42,394 nucleotides of DNA, taken from Palsa-739 sp035532535 (GTDB taxonomy: Bacteria > Actinomycetota > Thermoleophilia > Gaiellales > Gaiellaceae). The translations under genes and the position numbers were made by a program. Below, one piece after another: positions 16,006 through 23,957 of the stretch. Location: assembly GCA_035532535.1 (NCBI GenBank), contig DATKQT010000029.1, positions 1-42,394 of the forward strand, given 5' to 3'. A model generated the notes under the pieces. It was given only the letters and a program-made list of their open reading frames with translations, ran no database searches and was not told where the DNA came from. How positions within the stretch are numbered: the stretch's first letter is position 1; each line of letters begins with the position of its first letter.

Positions 16006-16689
16006 ATGGCTCAAGGCCACTCCGTCGACGAGTACCTGGAGACGATCTACTTCCTCGCGTTCCCGATCGGCGAGTACACGCCGCGCGGGGCCGGCTCTCC
16101 GCCTTTGGCGTCGCGCGTGGCGGAGATGCTCCACGTCTCGCGGGCGTCCGCCGGCGAGATGCTGAAGCGGCTCGAGGCCGAGGGGCTGATCGAGCGCGGC
16201 GCCCGCAAGGAGGCGCTCCTCACCGAGACGGGGCGCGAGCGCGCCGAGCGCGTCGTCCGCAAGCACCGCATCATCGAGCGGCTCCTCACCGACTTCATGG
16301 GCTACACCGGCTACGAGGCGCACGAGCGCGCGGACGAGCTCGGCGACACGTTCGACGACGAGATGGTCGCGCGCATCGACGAGAAGCTCGGCCACCCGGA
16401 GCGGTGCCCGCACGGCTGGCCGGTCGACCCCGAGGTGGAGCAGGCCGAGAACCTGGAGCTCGCACCGCTCGCGGCGCTCGAGCCCGGGACGAAGGCGACG
16501 ATCATCCGGCTCGCGGAGCACGACGGCGAGCTCCTGCATTGGTTCTACGACCAGGGCCTCGTGCCGGGGACGAGCATCGTCGTGCGCGCGCTGCAACCGG
16601 CCGCCGACGAGGTCACGATCTCCCTGAACGGCGGCGAGCGCGCGATCTCCGAGAAAGCCGCCGCCGGCTTGTTCGTTCGCCCGTCGTGA
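16006..16689 (+). CDS. DtxR/MntR family metal-dependent transcriptional regulator
   Basis: A 227-residue three-domain metalloregulator: winged helix (about 5-75, with VAEMLHVSRASAGEMLKRLEAEGLIER), dimerisation/metal domain (about 76-140, HPERCPHG) and a C-terminal SH3-like FeoA domain (about 152-227). Glu9 and Glu12 in VDEYLETIY align with the Mn ligands Asp8 and Glu11 of MntR rather than with Met10 of DtxR, so Mn sensing is favoured. One point is odd: the usual L-E-H that supplies two ligands aligns with L-G-D (112-114). ATG at 16006 gives the family N-terminus. It is divergent from the ZIP transporter gene. Confidence 0.92.
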   Translation: MAQGHSVDEYLETIYFLAFPIGEYTPRGAGSPPLASRVAEMLHVSRASAGEMLKRLEAEGLIERGARKEALLTETGRERAERVVRKHRIIERLLTDFMGYTGYEAHERADELGDTFDDEMVARIDEKLGHPERCPHGWPVDPEVEQAENLELAPLAALEPGTKATIIRLAEHDGELLHWFYDQGLVPGTSIVVRALQPAADEVTISLNGGERAISEKAAAGLFVRPS

Positions 16690-16690
16690 C

Positions 16691-16783
16691 ACTTCCGTAA
16701 CGGGGCCTGGCCCCGGCCTGTGGTGCTGAGCAGGCACTTCGGCCCCCGTGGCCACGTCCGGGGCCAGGCCCCGTTACGTGTGT
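16691..16783. repeat. REPIN-like doublet: two inverted REP palindromes
   Basis: Two identical 21-bp arms in inverted orientation, at 16696-16716 and 16758-16778, are separated by 41 bp. Each arm is itself a near-palindrome (GGGGC-CTG-GCCCC core) with a CGTAAC end. The right arm plus adjacent ACGT matches the copy at 29769-29795, and both arms match the copy at 30410-30435 apart from one base. The doublet begins 2 bp after the regulator's stop. The same 5' context (CACTTYCGTMAC) occurs after the RAYT gene. It may also act as a bidirectional terminator between convergent genes. From 16784 to 16828 nothing else was seen. Confidence 0.85.
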
Positions 16784-16828
16784 GCGACGGCTTTGTGACG
16801 GACGCGGCGGTCGTGGTGGCGGCGGCCG

Positions 16829-17893
16829 CTAGCCGGTGAGGCCGCGGCGGGCGAGCTCGGCCGTCGCTTCGTCCACGCGGTCGACCGCGGTCTGGCTTGC
16901 GAGCCACCCGGCGAGCTCCGCGATCCCGTCCGCGAGCGACACCTGCGGCTCGAAGCCGAGCGTCTCGCGCGCGAGGCTCACGTCCGCGAAGCAATGCCGG
17001 ATGTCGCCGACGCGGAACTCGCCGGTCACCTCCGGTGCAATCTCCTTGCCGAGCGTGCGCGCGAGCAACTCCGCGAGCGCGTTCACCGTGATGCTCTCCC
17101 CGCTCCCGATGTTCACCGCCTGCCCGTCCGCGCCGTCGCGCTCGAGCGCGAGCGCGAACGCACGCGCGATGTCGTGCACCGAGACGAAGTCGCGCCGCTG
17201 CTCGCCGTCCTCGAAGACGCGCGGCGCGCGATCGTTCAGCAGCCGTGCGGCGAAGATCGCGAGCACACCGGTATACGGGTTCGACAGCGCCTGACCCGGG
17301 CCGTAGACGTTGAACAGCCGCAACGCCACCGTCGGGATCCCATAGGCAGCGCCGGCGACGAGGCACGCGCGCTCCTGGTCGTACTTCGTCAACGCGTAGA
17401 TGGAGCTGAGCGCAGGACGCTTCGTCTCCGGCGTCGGCAGCGGCTCGAGCCGGGGGAAATCCCACTCGTGCCGCTCGAGCTGCTCGCGCGTGCGCTCGCC
17501 CGGATCGCCGCCGCGGTACAGCCCCTCGCCGTAGATGCTCATGCTCGACGCGACGACGAGCTTGCGCACCGGCTTCTCGGCGAGCGCCTCGAGGAGGACG
17601 GCGGTGCCGACCGAGTTCGCCGACGTGTACTCCGCCATCTCGTACATCGACTGCCCGACGCCGACGCGCGCAGCCAGATGGACGACCGCATCCACTCCTT
17701 CGAGCGCGCGCCTGACCGCCGCGGGATCCCGAACGTCACCGACTACGTCCGGCTCGACACCGGCCGCGCCCTCGTGCACCTGCGGAACGAGGCTGTCCAG
17801 CACACGCACACGATCCCCCTTCGCGCGCAACTCGTCGGCGAGGTGCGAGCCGATGAAGCCCGCGCCACCGGTTATGAGGACGTGCTCAGACAG
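16829..17893 (-). CDS. NAD-dependent epimerase/dehydratase, dTDP-L-rhamnose 4-epimerase-like
   Basis: An extended short-chain dehydrogenase (about 354 residues) that interconverts nucleotide sugars, probably for cell-surface polysaccharide. The NAD site VLITGGAGFIGSHL is at the N-terminus, the Ser of SSMSIYG and the Y-A-L-T-K pair form the catalytic set, and ALRLFNVYGPGQ and RVGDIRHCFADVSLA match the rhamnose-4-epimerase-like group in my recollection. There is no ATG, GTG or TTG near the required start: the frame continues upstream into metK, and the first usable codons are CTG at 17893 or 17896. I placed the start at CTG 17893, just before SEHVLITGG and overlapping metK by eight bases. Its closest functional neighbour is not obvious from context. 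Confidence 0.88.
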   Translation of the reverse strand: MSEHVLITGGAGFIGSHLADELRAKGDRVRVLDSLVPQVHEGAAGVEPDVVGDVRDPAAVRRALEGVDAVVHLAARVGVGQSMYEMAEYTSANSVGTAVLLEALAEKPVRKLVVASSMSIYGEGLYRGGDPGERTREQLERHEWDFPRLEPLPTPETKRPALSSIYALTKYDQERACLVAGAAYGIPTVALRLFNVYGPGQALSNPYTGVLAIFAARLLNDRAPRVFEDGEQRRDFVSVHDIARAFALALERDGADGQAVNIGSGESITVNALAELLARTLGKEIAPEVTGEFRVGDIRHCFADVSLARETLGFEPQVSLADGIAELAGWLASQTAVDRVDEATAELARRGLTG

Positions 17894-19148
17894 CAGCGGG
17901 TGCCGCGAGCCCGGCGGCTGCGCGCAGCGTGTCGGCCTTGTCGGTGCGCTCCCACGTGAAGTCGCCGTCGTCGCGGCCGAAGTGGCCGTACGCCGCCGTC
18001 TTCGCATAGATCGGCCGGCGCAGGTCGAGGTCGCGCAGGATCGCCGCCGGGCGCAGGTCGAAATGCTCCTGGACGAGCGCCTCGATCTGCAGCGCAGGAA
18101 TCTTCTCCGTCCCGAACGTCTCCACGAGCACCGACATCGGATGCGCGACACCGATCGCGTACGCGACCTGGATCTGGCAGCGGTCGGCGAGGCCTGCGGC
18201 GACGACGTTCTTCGCGACATAACGCGCGGCGTATGCGGCCGAGCGGTCGACCTTCGTCGGGTCCTTGCCGGAGAACGCGCCGCCGCCGTGCGGCGCGGCG
18301 CCGCCGTAGGTGTCGACGATGATCTTGCGGCCCGTCAAACCGGCGTCGCCCATCGGGCCGCCGACGACGAACTTGCCGGTCGGGTTGCAATAGAAGAAGT
18401 CCTTCGCCTCGAGGCGCCTCGGGTCGTACAGCTCCTTCGGGAGGATCGGCTCGAGCACGTGCGCAATGAGGTCCGGCTTCATCAGCATCTCGATGTCGAT
18501 CCCCTCGCGGTGCTGCGTCGAGATGACGACGCGCTCGATCTCGACGGGGCGCCGGTGCCCATGCTCGTCCTCCTCGTAGCGCACCGTCACCTGCGTCTTG
18601 CCGTCCGGACGCAGATAGAGGAGCTCCTCCGCCTTGCGGACCGCGGCGAGCCGCTTCGCAAGCCGGTGCGCAAGCATGATCGGCAGCGGCATCAGCTCCT
18701 CGGTCTCGCTCGACGCGTAGCCGAACATCATCCCCTGGTCGCCGGCGCCGACGCGGTCGAGCGGGTCGTCGTCGCCGCGCTGCGTCTCGTACGACTGCTC
18801 CACGCCCTGCGCGATGTCGGGCGACTGCTCGTCGACGGAGACCATGACGCCGCACGTCTCTGCGTCGAACCCGTACTTCGCACGCGTGTATCCGATCTCA
18901 CGGATCCGCTTGCGCACGATCTGAGGAATGTCGACGTACGAATCCGTCGACATCTCGCCGCCGACGATGACGAAGCCCGTCGTGATGAACGTCTCGCACG
19001 CGACGCGCGCATTGGGATCCTGCGCGAGGACGGCGTCGAGAACGGAGTCGGAGATCTGGTCGGCGATCTTGTCCGGGTGACCCTCGGTGACCGACTCGGA
19101 GGTGAAGGAGAAGGAGCGCTTTGGCATGGGCGGCACGCTAGCCGACAT
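17886..19148 (-). CDS. metK: S-adenosylmethionine synthetase
   Basis: MetK makes S-adenosylmethionine from ATP and methionine in the cytoplasm. Family motifs are complete: FTSESVTEGHPDKIADQISD at the N-terminus, GAGDQGMMFGYA, and the P-loop-like GGGAFSGKDPTKVDRS. Start choice is open: ATG 19148 (420 residues) overlaps the gpsA stop as TAATG and has GAGGA just upstream, while ATG 19127 (413 residues) begins right at the conserved region (MPKRSFSF). I report the longer form because of the coupling and the ribosome binding site; the extra seven residues are not conserved. It supplies the cofactor used by RsmB-type methylases. Confidence 0.96.
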   Translation of the reverse strand: MSASVPPMPKRSFSFTSESVTEGHPDKIADQISDSVLDAVLAQDPNARVACETFITTGFVIVGGEMSTDSYVDIPQIVRKRIREIGYTRAKYGFDAETCGVMVSVDEQSPDIAQGVEQSYETQRGDDDPLDRVGAGDQGMMFGYASSETEELMPLPIMLAHRLAKRLAAVRKAEELLYLRPDGKTQVTVRYEEDEHGHRRPVEIERVVISTQHREGIDIEMLMKPDLIAHVLEPILPKELYDPRRLEAKDFFYCNPTGKFVVGGPMGDAGLTGRKIIVDTYGGAAPHGGGAFSGKDPTKVDRSAAYAARYVAKNVVAAGLADRCQIQVAYAIGVAHPMSVLVETFGTEKIPALQIEALVQEHFDLRPAAILRDLDLRRPIYAKTAAYGHFGRDDGDFTWERTDKADTLRAAAGLAAPAAV

Positions 19149-20101
19149 TATTCCTCGGTCGGCTGACGACCCATCAGGCGGCCCGCCAGCTCCGCGAGAC
19201 TCTGACCGGACAACACGGCCGAGACGCCCTCCGTGATCGGCAGCTCCACGCCGACCCGCCGCGAGAGCTCGAGCAGCACGGGCGCGGTCGTGATCCCCTC
19301 CACCGTCTGCCCGATCTCGGCGACCGCGTCGGCGGGGGCGACGCCCTGCGCGATCAGCTCGCCTGCGCGCCGGTTGCGTCCGTGGCGGCTCCAGCACGTG
19401 ACGATGAGGTCGCCCATGCCAGCGAGGCCGGAGAACGTCTCGCTGCGGGCGCCGAACGCGTCGCCGAGGCGCGCCATCTCGACGAGGCCGCGCGTGATCA
19501 GCGCCGCCTTGCCGTTGTCGCCGAGGTCGAGCCCGTCGACGGCTCCGGCGGCGAGCGCGATGACGTTCTTCGCCGCCGCGGACAGCTCGACGCCGATCAC
19601 GTCCGGGTTCACGTACGCGCGGAAGACGGTGGAGTTGATCGCGTGCTGCAGCTGCCCGGCGAGGAAGCCGTCCTCGCTCGCGATCACGGCCGCCGTCGGC
19701 AGCCCGACCGCGATCTCCTCCGCCATGTTCGGGCCGGAGAGGACGGCGACGCCGCGCCCGCGCACGCGCGTCGAGAGCCGCTCGCCGGTGGCGGGATCGA
19801 GGCCCTTCGTCAGGCTGAGGATCGGCGCGTCGCCCGGGAGCGCGGCGACGACGTCGGCGAACGCGACGCTCGGGACCGCGACGACGACGACGTCCACGTC
19901 GGCGGGCGCATTCGCGAGCGCGACCGTCTCCGCCGGACGCAGGTCGACCTTCTGCAGGTAGCGCGGATTCCGTCCCGTCTCCGCGATCGCCCGCGCCTGC
20001 TCCTCCGTGTGGCACGCGAGCACGACGTCGTGGCCGCGATCGAGCAGCACCCGCGTGAACGCGGTCCCCCACGATCCCGCTCCGACGACTAAGAATCTCA
20101 C
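19148..20101 (-). CDS. gpsA: Glycerol-3-phosphate dehydrogenase [NAD(P)+]
   Basis: GpsA reduces dihydroxyacetone phosphate to sn-glycerol-3-phosphate, the backbone for phospholipids, so it sits upstream of PlsC in metabolism. The 317-residue product shows the dinucleotide motif VVGAGSWGTAFTRVL, SGPNMAEEIAVGLPTA, and the catalytic ELSAAAKNVIALAAG with DNGKAALITRG. GTG at 20101 overlaps the der stop (GTGA), and the stop overlaps the metK start (TAATG). Neither N- nor C-terminus is unusual. Confidence 0.96.
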   Translation of the reverse strand: MRFLVVGAGSWGTAFTRVLLDRGHDVVLACHTEEQARAIAETGRNPRYLQKVDLRPAETVALANAPADVDVVVVAVPSVAFADVVAALPGDAPILSLTKGLDPATGERLSTRVRGRGVAVLSGPNMAEEIAVGLPTAAVIASEDGFLAGQLQHAINSTVFRAYVNPDVIGVELSAAAKNVIALAAGAVDGLDLGDNGKAALITRGLVEMARLGDAFGARSETFSGLAGMGDLIVTCWSRHGRNRRAGELIAQGVAPADAVAEIGQTVEGITTAPVLLELSRRVGVELPITEGVSAVLSGQSLAELAGRLMGRQPTEE

Positions 20102-21420
20102 GACCGGCGAACGAAGTCGATCGATACGGGGACGCCGTCGAGGCCGAAGCGCTCGCGCAGCTCGTTCTCGACCCAGAACCCGTAGTCGCGCGTGACGAGC
20201 CCCGGATCGTTCACGTAGATGCGGAGGCGCGGCGGCCGTTCGTGCACCTGTGTGCCGTACAGGAGGTTCAGCCGCTTGCCGGCGCGCGACGGCGGCTGGC
20301 GCGCCTCGCTCAGCTCGGCCAGCGCCTTGTTCAGCTCCACCGTCGGGATGCGCGACGTGTGCTTGTCGAAGAGCTCGGCGACGGTGTCGAGCAGGCGCTC
20401 GAGACCGCGGCCGCTCTGCGCCGAGACGGCGATGAACGTCGGACGCTGGCGCAGCCGGCGGCGAAGCCGCTTGCGCACGTCTTCGATGCGGACGGTCGTC
20501 TCGTCCCACTTGGAGAGGACGATGAGCGTCGAGCAGTCGGCCTTGCGCGAAACGTCTGCGATGGCGAGATCCTGCTCGACGACGCCCTGCGTCGAGTCGA
20601 TGAGAACGAGCCCGACGTCCGCACGCTCCGCCGCCTCGAGCGCGCGCAGCTCCGAGTAATACTCGATGCCCTGGCGGTGCTTGCGTTTGCGGCGCAGCCC
20701 GGCGGTGTCGACGAGCACGAACGTGCGGTCGCCGCGCTGCAGGACGGTGTCGATCGAGTCGCGCGTCGTCCCCGGGATCTCGGAGACGATCACGCGCTCG
20801 CGCCCGAGCAGCGCGTTGACGAGGCTCGACTTGCCCACATTCGGACGGCCGAGGATGGCGACGCGGATCGCCTCCGGCGGGAACTCCTCGCGCGGAGCGG
20901 CGTCGTGCGACTCGAGATAGCGCACGATCTCATCGAGGAGGTCGCCCGCACCGTGGCCGTGGAGCGCGGAGATCGGGATCGGGTCGCCGAGGCCGAGCTT
21001 GTGCAGCTCGAACGCGAGCGAATCCTGGCGCGGGTCGTCGATCTTGTTCGCGAGCAGCAGGATCGGCTTGTGCGACTCGCGCAGGATCTGCGCGACTTCT
21101 TCGTCGCCGGGAGTGATCCCGAGCTTCGCGTCGACGACGAACAGGACGAGGTCGGCTTCCGCGACGGCCTCGCGCGCCTGTTGCGCGATCGACCGGGTGA
21201 TCGGCGTCACGTCGGCGATGTCGACACCGCCGGTGTCGACGAGGAGGAACCGCCGGCCCGTCCATTCGCAGACGAGCTCCTTGCGGTCGCGCGTGACGCC
21301 CGACGTCTCGTGGACGACGGCCGCACGGGTGCCCGTGAGGCGGTTGACGAGCGTCGACTTGCCCACGTTCGGGAAGCCGACGATCGCGACGGTGCCGAGG
21401 AGGCCGGTGTCAGTCGCCAC
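20098..21420 (-). CDS. der: Ribosome biogenesis GTPase Der (EngA)
   Basis: Der is an essential GTPase with two tandem G domains and a C-terminal KH-like domain that assists 50S subunit assembly. The 440-residue product has GFPNVGKST near residue 15 and GRPNVGKSS near 190 as the two P-loops, each followed by DTGGVD or DTAGLRRKRK switch motifs and by specificity motifs ANKIDD and LSKWDE. The C-terminal domain (about 350-440) ends GVPVSIDFVRRS. GTG at 21420 shares a base with the plsC stop (TAGTG). Confidence 0.97.
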   Translation of the reverse strand: MATDTGLLGTVAIVGFPNVGKSTLVNRLTGTRAAVVHETSGVTRDRKELVCEWTGRRFLLVDTGGVDIADVTPITRSIAQQAREAVAEADLVLFVVDAKLGITPGDEEVAQILRESHKPILLLANKIDDPRQDSLAFELHKLGLGDPIPISALHGHGAGDLLDEIVRYLESHDAAPREEFPPEAIRVAILGRPNVGKSSLVNALLGRERVIVSEIPGTTRDSIDTVLQRGDRTFVLVDTAGLRRKRKHRQGIEYYSELRALEAAERADVGLVLIDSTQGVVEQDLAIADVSRKADCSTLIVLSKWDETTVRIEDVRKRLRRRLRQRPTFIAVSAQSGRGLERLLDTVAELFDKHTSRIPTVELNKALAELSEARQPPSRAGKRLNLLYGTQVHERPPRLRIYVNDPGLVTRDYGFWVENELRERFGLDGVPVSIDFVRRS

Positions 21421-22067
21421 TAGGGAAGTGTGACGTCACGCGGACGCCCGGCCGCGTGCAGCTCGACGAGCCACGACCAGAGCCGGTACAGCTCGGCCTG
21501 GATCTGCTCCGACGCCTCGCGGTAGCCCTTCGACCCGCTGGGCAGACCCTCGAACCGCATCGGCTCCCCCCACACGATCGACACGGGCGCGAAGTTGCCG
21601 ATCTTCCAGGTCTGCGACCCGTGGATCGCGCCGCAGACGACCGGCACGTGCTCGTTCAGCGCCACCATCGCCGCGCCCGGCTGCACGGGGCCGGGCACGC
21701 CGGAGCGCTGCCGCGTGCCCTCGGCGAACACGCCGAGCGCCTCTCCCCCGCGAACGATCTCGCGCATGCGCCGCACCGCCTCCCGGTCGGACTCGCCGCG
21801 CCGGACCGCGAACGACCCGAATAGCCGCAAGTACGCGCCCGCGACCGGCACGTCGTGTGCTTCCGCCTTCGCGAGGTAGTACAGCGGCCGCGGCGTCGCC
21901 CAGCCGTACGCGGGGATGTCGGCCCACGAGAAGTGGTTCATCGCGACGACGAGGCCGCCCTTGCGCGGCATGCGATCCTTGCCGTACACGTGCAGCCTCG
22001 TCATGAGTGCTGTCGGGCCGCCCATGACGACGCGCCCCCACTTCCAGTTGAACTCGACGGAGTTCAA
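21420..22067 (-). CDS. plsC: 1-acyl-sn-glycerol-3-phosphate acyltransferase (PlsC-type)
   Basis: PlsC-type enzymes add the second acyl chain to lysophosphatidic acid at the membrane face. The 215-residue product contains the H-x4-D box in NHFSWAD, the substrate-binding FAEGTRQRSG block, and a basic and aromatic stretch near the N-terminus (EFNWKWGRVV) that likely touches the membrane. TTG at 22067 overlaps the cmk stop as TTGA and gives the full domain; a later ATG in VVMGG would cut it. Cmk, PlsC and Der in this order are common in Actinobacteria and Firmicutes. Confidence 0.92.
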   Translation of the reverse strand: MNSVEFNWKWGRVVMGGPTALMTRLHVYGKDRMPRKGGLVVAMNHFSWADIPAYGWATPRPLYYLAKAEAHDVPVAGAYLRLFGSFAVRRGESDREAVRRMREIVRGGEALGVFAEGTRQRSGVPGPVQPGAAMVALNEHVPVVCGAIHGSQTWKIGNFAPVSIVWGEPMRFEGLPSGSKGYREASEQIQAELYRLWSWLVELHAAGRPRDVTLP

Positions 22068-22696
22068 ACCGCGGTACGCGCGCGCACGAGCGCCTCGATG
22101 CGCTCGACGACGTCCTCGACCTGGAGGTTCGTCGTGTCGATCTCCTGCGCGTCCGAGGCAGGCTGCATGCGCTCCGCGTCCTTCTCGTCGCGCACGCGCA
22201 GGTCGGTGGCGAGCGCGTCGGCGCCGATGCCGGGCCGCTCCGCGCTGCGCCGCTTCGCGCGCTCGGCGCGGTCGGCGGTGAGATAGATCTTCACTTCGGC
22301 GTTCGGCGCGACGACGGTGCCGATGTCGCGTCCCTCGATGACGACGTCGCCGTCCTTGCCGAGCTGGCGCTGCCGCTCGCGCATGACCTCGCGCACGGGC
22401 GGGTGCCGCGCGACGACGGGAACCATTCGGTCGATGCGCGCGCCGCGGATCGACGATGTCACGTCGGTGCCCGCGATCCAGACGCGCTCGTCCCCGTCGA
22501 ACGTCACTTGCTCGGCGCGCGCGAGCTCGGCGAGTGCGTTGGCATCGCCGAGATCGACGCCGCGCTTCATCGCGAGCCACGTCACCGCGCGGTACATCGC
22601 CCCCGTATCGAGGTAGCGGAAGCCGAGCCGCTCCGCGAGGGCCCGCGCAACCGTGCTCTTGCCTGCGCCTGCCGGCCCGTCGATTGCGACGATCAT
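22064..22696 (-). CDS. cmk: Cytidylate kinase
   Basis: Cmk phosphorylates CMP and dCMP. The 210-residue product has the P-loop DGPAGAGKST at residues 6-15, the lid/CMP region LDTGAMYRAVTW, and VVIEGRDIGTVVAPNAEVKIYLTAD. The family closing segment IDTTNLQVEDVVERI is present. ATG at 22696 overlaps the aroA stop (ATGA). It lies between aroA and plsC in a tight co-directional run. Confidence 0.97.
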   Translation of the reverse strand: MIVAIDGPAGAGKSTVARALAERLGFRYLDTGAMYRAVTWLAMKRGVDLGDANALAELARAEQVTFDGDERVWIAGTDVTSSIRGARIDRMVPVVARHPPVREVMRERQRQLGKDGDVVIEGRDIGTVVAPNAEVKIYLTADRAERAKRRSAERPGIGADALATDLRVRDEKDAERMQPASDAQEIDTTNLQVEDVVERIEALVRARTAV

Positions 22697-23955
22697 CGTC
22701 TCACCAGAGAGTCCAGAACCTCATAGAAGCCGGGGAAGCTTATAGCGACCGTCTCCGCGTCCTCGATGTCCACGCCCTCCCTGGACGCCAGCCCGACGAC
22801 GGCGCCGAGCATGGCGATGCGGTGGTCGCCGCGCGCCTCGACGTTGCCACCGCGAAGACGCGTCGGGACGCCGGTGATCGCCCAGCCGTCCTTGCGTGAC
22901 TTGACGTGCGCGCCGGTCGCGCGCAGGAGGTCGGTGACGGCCTCGATGCGGTCGCTCTCCTTCACGCGCAGCTCGGCCGCGCCGCGGACGATCGTCTCGC
23001 CGTGCGCGGACGCGGCCAGGAGCGCAACGAGCGGAAGCTCGTCCACGAGCAGCGGGACCTCGTTCGCGCCGATCTCGGTGGCCGAGAGCTCGCCGTGCTG
23101 CACCTGCACGTCGCCGACGAGCTCGCGTCCAAACTTGCGCCGGTTGAAGATGGACACGCGGACGCCCATGCGCTTCAGCACCTCGAGCAGCCCCGTGCGG
23201 CGCGGGTTGAGGCCGACGCCGTGGACGGTCAGATCGCTTCCGGGGACGAGCGCAGCGGCGACGAGGAGCGGCGCCGCGGACGAGAAGTCGCCGGGGACGT
23301 CCACGTCGCCGAGTCGCAGCGTCGAGGCTTGCACGGTTGCCGACGTCGGCCGGCGTGTGATCTGCGCCCCGCCAGCCTCGAGCATCAGCTCGGTGTGGTC
23401 GCGCGTCGGCACGGGCTCGACCACGGTCGTCGTGCCCCCGGCGCTCAGCCCGGCGAGGAGGATCGCGGACTTCACCTGCGCGCTCGCGACCGGGAGCTCG
23501 TAGTCGATTGCGAGCAGGGACGAGCCCTCGATCTCCACCGGCGCGTGCCCTTCGTTCGTGTCGATGCGTGCGCCCATGCGGCGCAGCGGATCGGCGACGC
23601 GCTCCATCGGCCGCGACGACAGCGACTCGTCGCCCGTCAGCACGTAGATCCCGTCGCGGCCGGAGAGCATCCCCATCAGGAGTCGCATGAGCGTGCCCGC
23701 GTTCGCGCAGTCGACCGAGCCGGAGCGCAGCTCGCCGCCGTGCACGATCAGCTCGTCGTCGGCGAGATCCTCGACCTCGATGCCGAGCGCGCGCACCGCG
23801 TCGATCGATGCCTGCGTGTCGCCGGCACGGCCGAAGCCGCGCACGTGCGTGTCGCCCTCCCCGACCGCGCCGAGCAGCACCGCGCGGTGGGAGATGGACT
23901 TGTCGCCGGGCACGGCGACGTGGCCGACGACGGCCGTTGCCGGCTCGATGCGCAC
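22693..23955 (-). CDS. aroA: 3-phosphoshikimate 1-carboxyvinyltransferase (EPSP synthase)
   Basis: AroA joins phosphoenolpyruvate to shikimate-3-phosphate in aromatic amino acid synthesis. The 420-residue product has GDKSISHRAVLLGA near the N-terminus, CANAGTLMRLLMG (the PEP-binding loop has Cys-Ala where class I enzymes carry Gly), LSSRPMERVADPLRRMGA, and the active-site Asp and Glu in VDELPLVALLAA and LRVKESDR. GTG at 23955 begins 2 bp after the aroF stop. Together with aroF it covers the first and the sixth step of the pathway. Confidence 0.95.
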   Translation of the reverse strand: MRIEPATAVVGHVAVPGDKSISHRAVLLGAVGEGDTHVRGFGRAGDTQASIDAVRALGIEVEDLADDELIVHGGELRSGSVDCANAGTLMRLLMGMLSGRDGIYVLTGDESLSSRPMERVADPLRRMGARIDTNEGHAPVEIEGSSLLAIDYELPVASAQVKSAILLAGLSAGGTTTVVEPVPTRDHTELMLEAGGAQITRRPTSATVQASTLRLGDVDVPGDFSSAAPLLVAAALVPGSDLTVHGVGLNPRRTGLLEVLKRMGVRVSIFNRRKFGRELVGDVQVQHGELSATEIGANEVPLLVDELPLVALLAASAHGETIVRGAAELRVKESDRIEAVTDLLRATGAHVKSRKDGWAITGVPTRLRGGNVEARGDHRIAMLGAVVGLASREGVDIEDAETVAISFPGFYEVLDSLVRR

Positions 23956-23957
23956 CG

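Noticed and set aside
16691..16783. CRISPR-like or tandem repeat array
   Set aside because: There are only two arms in inverted orientation and no regular spacers.
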